DNA of 9,922 nt from JBQCEE01 sp051960575 (GTDB taxonomy: Bacteria; Actinomycetota; Actinomycetes; Mycobacteriales; Jatrophihabitantaceae): contig NZ_JBQCEE010000281.1 in the NCBI RefSeq assembly GCF_051960575.1, positions 1-9,922 on the forward strand, written 5' to 3'. Below the pieces are notes generated by a model. It saw only the letters and a program-made list of their open reading frames with translations, was not told the DNA's origin and did no database searches. The translations under genes and the position numbers were made by a program. This document shows positions 1 through 6,113 of this stretch, piece by piece. How positions within the stretch are numbered: position 1 is the stretch's first letter; every line of letters starts with the position of its first letter.

Positions 1-3
1 GGC

Positions 4-768
4 ATGTACGCAGGGCGATCGCACGTCGTGCTGCAGCGCGCGTTCCGGGTCTACCGGCACAGCTGGCTGGTGATCCTCACCGGCTTCTTCGAGCCGCTGT
101 TCTACCTGTTCGCTCTGGGTACCGGCCTGAAGAACCTCGTCGGCACGGTCGTCGGCCCGGGCGGGCAGGCGATCAGCTACAGCGCGTTCATCGCGCCCGC
201 ACTGCTCGCGTCGTCGGCGATGAACGGCGCCGTCTACGACTCGACGATGAACGTCTTCCACAAGCTGCGCTCGAAGCTCTACGACGGGATGCTCGCCACC
301 TCGCTCGGGCCGATGGACGTCGCGATCGGCGAGATCGGCTGGGCGCTGATCCGCGGCGGCCTGTACGCCGCGGGCTTTATGGTCGTGATGGCCGTCATGG
401 GGCTGATGGCCTCGCCGTGGGCGCTCGCGATGCTGCCCGCGTGCCTGCTCATCGCCGTCGCCTTCGCCGCCGTCGGCATGGCGGTGACGTCGTTCATGCA
501 CTCGTGGCAGGACCTCGACTACGTGCAGCTCGCGGTGCTGCCGATGTTCCTGTTCAGCGGCACCTTCTACGGGCTGGACGTGTACCCGCGCTGGCTGCAG
601 CTGGTCGTGCAGTGCCTGCCGCTGCAGCACGGCATCGCGCTGCTGCGCGACCTGAACGCCGGCGTCGTCGGCCTCGGACTGCTCGGCCACTGCCTGTACT
701 TCGTCGTCATGGCAGGCCTCGGGCTGGTCGTGGCTGCGAGGCGGCTGGACGCGTTGCTGCTGCGTTGA
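4..768 (+). CDS. ABC-2 type transporter permease (NodJ/DrrB-like), possibly 5'-truncated
   Basis: This is the membrane subunit of an ABC exporter, which would pair with a separate ATPase to move a drug, lipid or polysaccharide out of the cell. The 254-residue product has about six hydrophobic segments (roughly residues 21-41, 59-79, 112-133, 139-163, 174-190 and 229-247). It also has the typical ABC-2 C-terminal block: FSGTFYGLDVYP, then WLQ, then a PLQHGIALLRDL stretch. The family is usually about 250-280 residues, so it is nearly or fully complete. The first ATG lies three bases from the window edge and the frame is open upstream, so the true start and its ribosome site may lie outside. The ATPase gene is expected upstream. 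The stop (766-768) is only 56 nt before the tRNA gene. The substrate cannot be told from sequence. Confidence 0.85.
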   Translation: MYAGRSHVVLQRAFRVYRHSWLVILTGFFEPLFYLFALGTGLKNLVGTVVGPGGQAISYSAFIAPALLASSAMNGAVYDSTMNVFHKLRSKLYDGMLATSLGPMDVAIGEIGWALIRGGLYAAGFMVVMAVMGLMASPWALAMLPACLLIAVAFAAVGMAVTSFMHSWQDLDYVQLAVLPMFLFSGTFYGLDVYPRWLQLVVQCLPLQHGIALLRDLNAGVVGLGLLGHCLYFVVMAGLGLVVAARRLDALLLR

Positions 769-784
769 GCCGGACTGGTAACGT
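754..784 (+). promoter_or_regulatory. Possible promoter of the tRNA-Lys gene
   Basis: A TTGCTG (754-759) and a TAACGT (779-784) are separated by 19 nt. The second box is preceded by TGG, giving an extended -10 look, and fits the TAnnnT pattern common in actinobacteria. Transcription would start near 791, about 34 nt before the mature tRNA. The -35 part lies inside the end of the permease gene. The 19-nt spacing is longer than ideal, so this is only a candidate. Confidence 0.3.
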
Positions 785-824
785 GGTCTCTCGTTGCCCG
801 CCAGCGGGCCGGACAACTGCACAC

Positions 825-897
<73 letters not shown>

Positions 898-919
898 CCG
901 ACGCAACCAAGATCAAAGC

Positions 920-950
920 AGCTCCGTGGTCGATCCTCGACCACGGAGCT
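920..950. terminator. Perfect 14-bp hairpin between convergent genes, likely bidirectional terminator
   Basis: AGCTCCGTGGTCGA (920-933) and its exact reverse complement (937-950) flank a 3-nt loop TCC. The hairpin lies 23 nt after the tRNA-Lys and 19 nt before the 3' end of the minus-strand membrane protein gene, so it can serve both. The plus-strand tail is TCTTCGATC and the minus-strand tail is TGCTTTGATCTTGG. Neither is a strong T tract, which is usual for actinobacterial terminators. Confidence 0.75.
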
Positions 951-969
951 TCTTCGATCATCGGCCGGT

Positions 970-1644
970 TCAGCGGGACGCGACCGGCTCCCGCGCGGCG
1001 ACGGCGGGGGCTGCGCGCTTCGCGGTGCCGTCCGCGTCCCGCGCCCGCCACAGCACGAACATCGTCGCCGCGACCCAGACGACGGTGAGCAGGAACCCGG
1101 CGAACCCGAGCCCGGTCGCCGCGCCCGAGGTGGACGTCAGCTGCACGACACCGCCGGCGAGCGCGACGACGCCCAGCAGCGCCGACAACGCCCGGTGCCA
1201 GGTCGGGGACGCTCCCGCGGCGGCCGCCAGAGCGACCCCGGCCACCACGAGCGCCGGACCGGCGTAGAACACCGCCCGCTCGAGCGTGAACGCAGCGAGC
1301 AGCGCCGACGGGTCGAGGTCGGACGCGTGCGCGGCCAGCCCCGCCTGCACCACGCCGCCGAGCACGCCGATGGCCACCAGCGCGCCGCCGCCCGTCCGCA
1401 CCGAGCTACCGGCCGCCCCGCCGACGGACCGTCCGAGCGCGACGAGCAGCGGCAGCAGCGCCACTGCGGCGACCGCCGCCAACGTGCTGCCGGCGACCAC
1501 CGTCGAGTGGTGGTCGGCGAAGTAGTCGGCCACATGGGCCGCGCTCGGGTGACCTGAGGGCGGCGGCGGCAGCAATGGCCCGGCGCCCACACCGACGAGG
1601 ACGAAGACGGCGCCACCGAGGAGTGCCGCGCGACGGTCAGACAT
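970..1644 (-). CDS. Six-helix membrane protein of unknown function
   Basis: I do not recognise a named family for this 224-residue protein. It has about six hydrophobic segments (roughly residues 7-25, 49-71, 85-104, 122-142, 152-170 and 178-199) and an Arg/Ala-rich cytoplasmic-looking tail. Between the first two helices is a short polar stretch with the sequence HVADYFADHHSTVV; a similar loop recurs in uncharacterised actinobacterial membrane proteins. The ATG start is preceded by GAGGAG with a 7-nt spacer, a good ribosome site. The start lies inside the end of the upstream ABM-like gene (8-nt overlap), so the two are almost certainly co-transcribed and translationally coupled. No catalytic or transport motif is visible. 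It ends just before the hairpin at 920-950. Confidence 0.8.
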   Translation of the reverse strand: MSDRRAALLGGAVFVLVGVGAGPLLPPPPSGHPSAAHVADYFADHHSTVVAGSTLAAVAAVALLPLLVALGRSVGGAAGSSVRTGGGALVAIGVLGGVVQAGLAAHASDLDPSALLAAFTLERAVFYAGPALVVAGVALAAAAGASPTWHRALSALLGVVALAGGVVQLTSTSGAATGLGFAGFLLTVVWVAATMFVLWRARDADGTAKRAAPAVAAREPVASR

Positions 1645-1915
1645 CGATGGTCTCCTCGGCCGCCTCGAAGTCGACGATCTCGGTGCCGGCGCTGCGCATC
1701 CGCGCCTGCTCGAAGGCGGGGAACAACCGCTCCGACGCGAACCGGTCGGCGTCCGCGCGCGACTCCCAGATGTCGACGATGTGCAGGGCCCCTGCCTTCT
1801 CGCCGACCCAGTGCGACCGGCGTCCGGCGATGGGGGCGGATCCGAGCGCGTCGAGCACGCGGTGGTAGTCGTCCAGGTTCGCGTCCGGCGTCTTGGTGAT
1901 GTGGATGTAGCTCAT
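1637..1915 (-). CDS. Small ABM-like (dimeric alpha/beta barrel) protein
   Basis: The 92-residue product looks like a stand-alone antibiotic biosynthesis monooxygenase (ABM) or related ferredoxin-like alpha/beta barrel protein. Its order of elements fits: strand (YIHITKTP), helix (LDDYHRVLDALG), strand with HWVGEKAGALHIVDIWES, helix rich in D/R/F (ADADRFASERLFPAFEQA), final strand (TEIVDFEAAE). The VDIWESRADADRF stretch is typical of the family. Known members are dimers that act on quinones, anthracyclines or haem, but many have no assigned substrate, and none is inferred here. The ATG is preceded by GGAGG with a 5-nt spacer. It follows the LAL regulator gene by 73 nt on the same strand and overlaps the downstream membrane protein gene by 8 nt, so it leads a two-gene unit. 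Confidence 0.8.
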   Translation of the reverse strand: MSYIHITKTPDANLDDYHRVLDALGSAPIAGRRSHWVGEKAGALHIVDIWESRADADRFASERLFPAFEQARMRSAGTEIVDFEAAEETIDV

Positions 1916-1929
1916 GCTGGCCTCCGGGT

Positions 1930-1948
1930 CGGGGTCGTGCTGACCCCG
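1930..1948. promoter_or_regulatory. Hairpin between the LAL regulator and ABM-like genes
   Basis: CGGGGTC (1930-1936) and GACCCCG (1942-1948) form a 7-bp perfect stem with a GTGCT loop. On the minus strand it lies between the stop of the LAL regulator (1989) and the GGAGG ribosome site of the ABM-like gene (1921-1925). There is no T tract after it. It could be a weak terminator, a 5' leader hairpin or a protein site. Confidence 0.35.
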
Positions 1949-1988
1949 TCACCCTCTCGGCGCAGCCGCCCCGCCGACATCGTCAGGA

Positions 1989-4718
1989 CTACTCATTCGA
2001 CTGCTCATTCGCGTGCATCCACGCAGCCAGCTCGCTGCGTCGGTTGAGGCCCAGCTTGCTCAACACGTGTTGCACGTGGTTGGCGGCCGTGCGTTCCGAC
2101 AGCACGAGCCGTTCGGCGATCTGCCGGTTCGTGCAGCCCTGCGCGACCAGCACCGCGACCTCGCGTTCGCGCGGGCTGAGCACGTCGTCGCAGTCGGCGA
2201 GCATGGTGTCGATGCGGCCGACCCACGGGGTCATCGCCAGCCGCTCGGCGACCGGCCGCGCCGCGCGCAGCACCGCGGTCGCCTCCGCCATCCGGCGTCG
2301 GGCCTGCAGCACGACGGCGAGCTCGACCTGCGCCTCGACCGCATGGCCGGGCAGGCCGATCCGCCGGCAGGTCGCGACCGCGTCGCGCAGTTCGCGCTCG
2401 GCGAGCTCGTGGTCGTCGAGCGCCGCGGCGCACCTGCCCAGCATCAGCGTCACCGGGCCCAGGTAGTTGCCGACCCCCGCGCCGCCGACGAGGTGCCGGT
2501 CGCGGTACGGCACCAGCAGGTCGCGCAGGAAGGCGACGTCGTCGCGGCGGCCGAGCGCCACCGCGACGCCTGCGCCGACCGCGGCGGCCGAGATGACGAA
2601 GTACGGCGGGATCCGCCAACGGTGCGGCGGTCCGGGCCGCTCGTAGAGCGCGGCCGCCTCGTCCAGTCGCCCGAGATCGCACAGCGCGAGCGCCGGGCCG
2701 ATGTAGCCGAACAGCTCGGCCCGCAGCTGTCCGGCCTCCTCCGGGCGCTCCGCCGCCGTCTCCGTCGCCATCGGCGTGTGCCCGCAGTGGTGCCCCACGC
2801 TCGTCGCCAGCGAGATGAACGCCCCGAACCCAGCGGGGTGGCCGAGCGCCCGCATGAGCGCGAAGCCCTCGCCGGCGAGTCGCATCGCCTCGCCGTAGTC
2901 GCCGCGCGCCTGGGCGAGCACGGACCGCGCCACGAGCAGGTGCCACTGCGGCAGCGGGCTGCGCAACCGCTCGACGCAGGCGGCGAGGCGGGCGACCTCG
3001 CCGTCGATGTCGGGCAGCGCCGCGACCTCCCACAGCGCGTCCAGCCGCCAGAGGCGGCCCCACATCTCGATGTCGGCGCGGTCGCGCCGGCGGCCGAGCG
3101 CCGTCATCCGCTCCGTCAGCGCGAGCCGTTCGTCGCGGTGATCCGGCCCGCTCACGGTGAGCTGCCGGGCGCGCAACGCCGCGACGACGGCCTCGTCGTC
3201 GCCCGACCCGTCGGCCAACCGCAGCGCATCGGACGACACCGGCAGCGCCTCGTCCCAGGCCCCGCGGTGCACGAGCGCCTCGGCACGCCGCGCGAGCACC
3301 CGGGCACGCAGGGCGACGGCATCGTCCGGCAGGACCGCGAGCGCCTCGAGACACCAGGCGCCGACCGACTCGTCGATCAGGCGGTCGCCCACCGGCTCGA
3401 GCGCGAGGGCAGCACGGGCCAGCAGCGTCGCGTCGCCGAGTCGACGGGCGAGCTCGACTCCGCTCGCGCAGCTCCGCTGGGCCTCCCGGCTGCGTCCCGC
3501 GCTCGCCTCGCACTCGGCGCGACCGATGAGCAGGTCGGCGCGGGTCACCTCGTCGAGCGCAGCACCACCGCTGTCGAGCGCGAGCGCGAACAGTCGCCCG
3601 GCCTCCTCGTAAGCGAAGCGGCCACGCGCCTGCTCGCCCGCCGCGCGGGCCCACCGCACCGCGGGCGCACGGTTGCCCGTGACCGCGACGGCGGCCGCGT
3701 GCCGGGCCAACTCCGCGAGGTGGTCGTCGAGCGCGCCGGCGTGCAGTTCCTCGATCGCCGCGGCCGCACGCTGGTGCAGCTCGACCTGCTGCGGCAACGA
3801 CAGGCCGTCGAGCAGGGCCGCGTGCACGAGCGCGTGGGCGAACCGCACCCATCCGCCGCCGACGTGCACCAACAGGCCGGCATCGATCGCCTCCTGCGCG
3901 AGGCCGAGACACTCCATCGTCGACCGTCCGACGCAGTGGGCGAGCACCGACAGCTCGGCCTGCTCACCGACCACGCTCGCGGCCAGCAGCAGCTCCTGCA
4001 CCGTCGTGGGCAGTCGCGCCAACCGCTGGCGGCTCACGTCGAGCACGGTGCGGGGCACGCGGCGCGACGGATCGACGGCCCACCCCCGGCCGAGCTCGCG
4101 CAGGTAGAACGGGTTGCCCCGCGCGAGGGCGACCGCTTCGGCGACCAGCTCGTCGCTCAGCCCGTCGCCCGCGGCCGCCCGCAGACACGCCTCGCTGTCG
4201 GCCTCGCCGAGGGGACGCAGGTCGAGCCGGGTGACCGTCAGGTCGGCGAGCAGGTCACCGCCGACGGCGGACCAACCGGCCCCCGCATCGTCCGGACGCA
4301 GGGTCGCCAGCACGGCCACGCGCTCGTCGCCGAGGCGGCGCACGACGTAGGTCAGCGCGCGCACCGACGACTCCTCGACCCACTGCAGGTCGTCGATCAC
4401 CAGGACGAGCGGTGCGGCCGCGACCAGCGCGCCGCGGATGGCCTCGAAGACCGCGAACCTGTCGTCGCCGCCCACCGCATCGGGGCCGAGCAGGTGCCGC
4501 CACAGCCCGTAGGGCACCTCGTCGGCCGTGACGGCACCGCGCGCCCACCGCACGGTCCACCCCTCGGTCGCCGCGGTCTCGGTCGCGGCGCGCAGCAGCG
4601 TCGTCTTCCCGATCCCCGACTCGCCGGCGACGATGGCGACCGCCGGGCGCCCGGCACCGGCCGCCGTCACCGCTGCCCGCAGCGCCGCGAGCTCCCCGGC
4701 CCGCCCCCACACCTGCAC
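1989..4718 (-). CDS. LAL-type transcriptional regulator (AAA ATPase + LuxR HTH)
   Basis: This 909-residue protein is a large ATP-binding LuxR regulator (LAL/MalT-like). Such proteins bind an inducer and ATP, then activate genes through a C-terminal helix-turn-helix. The N-terminal ATPase has Walker A GESGIGKTT (residues 32-40, Lys38) and Walker B LVLVIDD (104-110). A long alpha-helical TPR-like middle runs from about 330 to 840. The LuxR HTH starts at LSPRERE (847-853) and continues with TNRQIAERLVLSERTAANHV, the usual recognition region. The length is typical. The start is a GTG at 4716-4718, placing the canonical WGR-x-x-EL motif at the N-terminus. No Shine-Dalgarno precedes it, but a promoter-like pair does, suggesting a leaderless mRNA. 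It lies 40 nt after the XRE regulator gene on the same strand and 73 nt before the ABM-like gene, which is a possible target. The inducer is unknown. Confidence 0.95.
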   Translation of the reverse strand: MQVWGRAGELAALRAAVTAAGAGRPAVAIVAGESGIGKTTLLRAATETAATEGWTVRWARGAVTADEVPYGLWRHLLGPDAVGGDDRFAVFEAIRGALVAAAPLVLVIDDLQWVEESSVRALTYVVRRLGDERVAVLATLRPDDAGAGWSAVGGDLLADLTVTRLDLRPLGEADSEACLRAAAGDGLSDELVAEAVALARGNPFYLRELGRGWAVDPSRRVPRTVLDVSRQRLARLPTTVQELLLAASVVGEQAELSVLAHCVGRSTMECLGLAQEAIDAGLLVHVGGGWVRFAHALVHAALLDGLSLPQQVELHQRAAAAIEELHAGALDDHLAELARHAAAVAVTGNRAPAVRWARAAGEQARGRFAYEEAGRLFALALDSGGAALDEVTRADLLIGRAECEASAGRSREAQRSCASGVELARRLGDATLLARAALALEPVGDRLIDESVGAWCLEALAVLPDDAVALRARVLARRAEALVHRGAWDEALPVSSDALRLADGSGDDEAVVAALRARQLTVSGPDHRDERLALTERMTALGRRRDRADIEMWGRLWRLDALWEVAALPDIDGEVARLAACVERLRSPLPQWHLLVARSVLAQARGDYGEAMRLAGEGFALMRALGHPAGFGAFISLATSVGHHCGHTPMATETAAERPEEAGQLRAELFGYIGPALALCDLGRLDEAAALYERPGPPHRWRIPPYFVISAAAVGAGVAVALGRRDDVAFLRDLLVPYRDRHLVGGAGVGNYLGPVTLMLGRCAAALDDHELAERELRDAVATCRRIGLPGHAVEAQVELAVVLQARRRMAEATAVLRAARPVAERLAMTPWVGRIDTMLADCDDVLSPREREVAVLVAQGCTNRQIAERLVLSERTAANHVQHVLSKLGLNRRSELAAWMHANEQSNE

Positions 4719-4724
4719 GCGCGC

Positions 4725-4753
4725 AGGATAGGGCCGCCGCCCACCTCGGTCAG
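4725..4753 (-). promoter_or_regulatory. Candidate promoter of the LAL regulator (leaderless)
   Basis: Reading the minus strand, CTGACC (4753-4748) and TATCCT (4730-4725) are 17 nt apart and match the -35 and -10 consensus at four of six bases each. Only 6 nt separate the -10 box from the GTG start at 4718, so the first base of GTG would be close to the transcription start. With no Shine-Dalgarno present, this fits leaderless transcription, which is common in actinobacteria. Confidence 0.45.
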
Positions 4754-4758
4754 GTCGA

Positions 4759-5562
4759 TCAGTCGACCGATGCCCGCACGGCGGCCGCGGTGGCCTCGTC
4801 CGCCGGCAGGAACGTCTCGATGCTGAGCTCGGCGACGGTGACGTCGACGGCCGAGCCGAAGTGCGTCATCGTGCTGATGAAGGTCAGCTCGCGGTCACCC
4901 TCGCGCAGCCGCAGCGGCACGACGATGGCCCCGGACGACACCGGTGCGCGCCCGCCCGGCAGCGCGGCGAGCTCGGCGTGCAGGGCGAGCAGGTCGGGGT
5001 CGTCGGCGAGCGCCGCGTCGTGGGCGAGGCGGTCGAGCAGGTGGCCGCGCCACTCGGCGAGGTTGACGATGCGCGGTGCCAGACCCTGCGGGTGCAGCGC
5101 GAGCCGCAACACGTTGACCGGCGGCTCCAGCAGCGCCGGCGCGACCCCGGCGGTGAGCCGGCCGACCCCGGGGTTGGCGGCGACCATCGTCCACCCGCGG
5201 TCGACCACGACGGCCGGCCACGGCTCGTACGCGGCGAGCAGCACGTCGAGTGCGGCCCGCACCGGCGCCATGGGTGCCGCCGCCAGGTTGCCGGACGAGT
5301 AGACCGGCGCGTAGCCGGCGGCGAGCAGCAGGTCGTTGCGTGCACGCAGCGGCACCTGCAGGGCCTCGGCGAGGGCGAGCACGAGGGCGCGGCTGGGCTG
5401 CGAGCGTCCGGTCTCGACGAAGCTGAGGTGCCGCGTCGACACCCCTGCGGCGAGGGCGAGCTCGAGCTGGCTGCGGCGCCGGCGCGTGCGCCAGCCGCGC
5501 AGCAGCGCACCGACAGCGGCACGGTCGCCGGTCACCGGGGTGGTCGTCAGGCCGCTGGTCAT
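4759..5562 (-). CDS. XRE-family regulator with MmyB-like ligand-binding domain
   Basis: The 267-residue product has an N-terminal XRE helix-turn-helix (about residues 17-71), with the family pattern SQLELALAAGVSTRHLSFVETGRSQPS. A longer C-terminal part (about 100-263) resembles the MmyB-like ligand-binding domain. Markers of that domain visible here are PWPAVVVDRGWTMVAANPG, followed by LRLALHPQGLAPRIVNLAEWR and, near the end, LTFISTMTHFGSAVDVTVAELSIETFLPADE. This family occurs mostly in actinobacteria. Members often repress a neighbouring gene; some bind a fatty-acid-like ligand, but no ligand is assigned here. The ATG at 5560-5562 has no clear Shine-Dalgarno, but a TAGCGT lies 7 nt upstream. 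The gene is divergent from the small membrane protein gene at 5672, and the 109-nt gap contains symmetric palindromes. The LAL regulator follows 40 nt later. Confidence 0.92.
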   Translation of the reverse strand: MTSGLTTTPVTGDRAAVGALLRGWRTRRRRSQLELALAAGVSTRHLSFVETGRSQPSRALVLALAEALQVPLRARNDLLLAAGYAPVYSSGNLAAAPMAPVRAALDVLLAAYEPWPAVVVDRGWTMVAANPGVGRLTAGVAPALLEPPVNVLRLALHPQGLAPRIVNLAEWRGHLLDRLAHDAALADDPDLLALHAELAALPGGRAPVSSGAIVVPLRLREGDRELTFISTMTHFGSAVDVTVAELSIETFLPADEATAAAVRASVD

Positions 5563-5569
5563 GCCCGGA

Positions 5570-5575
5570 ACGCTA
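5570..5575 (-). promoter_or_regulatory. Possible -10 box of the XRE regulator (leaderless)
   Basis: On the minus strand TAGCGT (5575-5570) fits the actinobacterial TAnnnT -10 pattern and ends 7 nt before the ATG at 5562. No convincing -35 box is seen at the usual distance and no ribosome site precedes the ATG. A leaderless transcript is possible, but the evidence is thin. Confidence 0.25.
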
Positions 5576-5585
5576 GGCCGTCGGG

Positions 5586-5624
5586 CGCGGCGCCGCCGTT
5601 ACCTGCGAGGTCATCGCGGCGCCG
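5586..5624. promoter_or_regulatory. Symmetric palindrome cluster, candidate operator in divergent promoter region
   Basis: The 10-mer CGCGGCGCCG occurs at 5586-5595 and again at 5615-5624, and each copy holds the 8-bp palindrome CGGCGCCG. Midway lies a third inverted repeat, ACCT-gcg-AGGT (5601-5611). Its centre (5606) is exactly halfway between the centres of the other two palindromes (5591.5 and 5620.5). The cluster sits between the divergent XRE regulator and small membrane protein genes, where an autoregulatory operator is expected. GC-rich palindromes arise easily by chance in such DNA, so the functional role is inferred. Confidence 0.4.
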
Positions 5625-5671
5625 TCGTCGCCGTGGTCGGCTGGGTGCACGACGAACCGAGGAGGCCGACC

Positions 5672-6031
5672 ATGGACGCCACCACCGCCCGCTTCGACCG
5701 CACCCTGCGCATCGTCATGTGGTGCGACGCGAGCCTGTCGACGGCGATCGTCGCCGTCGGGGTGATCGGCGCCCCGGTCGCCGCCGCCGTGCCGATGAGC
5801 GACACCGCGCGCTTCGTACTGGCCATCGCGGTGCTCGTCACGGCGGTGCTGCTCGCGGCGTTCGGGGCGGTCACCGCGGTGGTCCTCATGGTGCGCCTGC
5901 ACCGTGGCGTGCCGGGGCTGCCGCCGCGGCTGTGGCTGCCGCTGCCCGATCCGCTTCGTCCGGCTGCGTACCGACGGCACCATTCGGGACCTCGTGTGAA
6001 GTCTCTGTCAGCCCTTCGGCAGGACCAATGA
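5672..6031 (+). CDS. Small two-helix membrane protein of unknown function
   Basis: The 119-residue product has two clear hydrophobic segments (about residues 14-40 and 47-74). They are separated by a short polar turn (PMSDTAR) and followed by a basic, proline-rich tail with PRLWLPLPDPLRP. I do not recognise a family. The ATG was chosen because GAGGAGG (5660-5666) lies 5 nt upstream, a strong ribosome site; the open frame continues upstream but there overlaps the XRE gene antisense. It is divergent from the XRE/MmyB-like regulator, so it is the most likely direct target of that regulator. The kinase gene follows 82 nt downstream on the same strand and may be read through, although two hairpins stand between them. 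The last 15 or so residues are polar and look poorly constrained. Confidence 0.65.
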   Translation: MDATTARFDRTLRIVMWCDASLSTAIVAVGVIGAPVAAAVPMSDTARFVLAIAVLVTAVLLAAFGAVTAVVLMVRLHRGVPGLPPRLWLPLPDPLRPAAYRRHHSGPRVKSLSALRQDQ

Positions 6032-6043
6032 CCTGCGTCACAG

Positions 6044-6069
6044 CGGCTCACACCGTGTTCACTGAGCCG
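6044..6069 (+). promoter_or_regulatory. Leader hairpin 1 upstream of the kinase gene
   Basis: CGGCTCA (6044-6050) and TGAGCCG (6063-6069) form a 7-bp perfect stem with a 12-nt loop. The stem and loop also contain a smaller inverted repeat, ACAC-C-GTGT (6050-6058). It lies 13 nt after the stop of the small membrane protein gene. It may be a weak terminator, part of a structured leader, or a protein site. Confidence 0.35.
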
Positions 6070-6099
6070 GTCGGCCCGCCCTCCCCCCGGCGGGCCGGC
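6070..6099 (+). terminator. Leader hairpin 2, possible terminator or attenuator before the kinase gene
   Basis: CGGCCCGCC (6072-6080) pairs exactly with GGCGGGCCG (6089-6097) around the loop CTCCCCCC. An outer U-G and a G-C pair can extend the stem to 6070/6099. There is no T tract. It ends only 3 nt before the AGGAG ribosome site (6103-6107) of the kinase gene, so in the mRNA it would stand directly before the translation start and could influence it. Confidence 0.4.
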
Positions 6100-6113
6100 A
6101 CCAGGAGCCCCAC

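Noticed and set aside
796..809. Small inverted repeat GCCCG-CCAG-CGGGC as terminator of the permease gene
   Set aside because: Only 5 bp, no T tract, and it lies between the candidate tRNA promoter and the tRNA; too weak to call.
2013..4826. Open frame of 937 codons on the plus strand opposite the LAL regulator
   Set aside because: It is the antisense shadow of a gene with clear Walker and LuxR motifs; its translation is rich in Arg, Gln and His with no recognisable domain.
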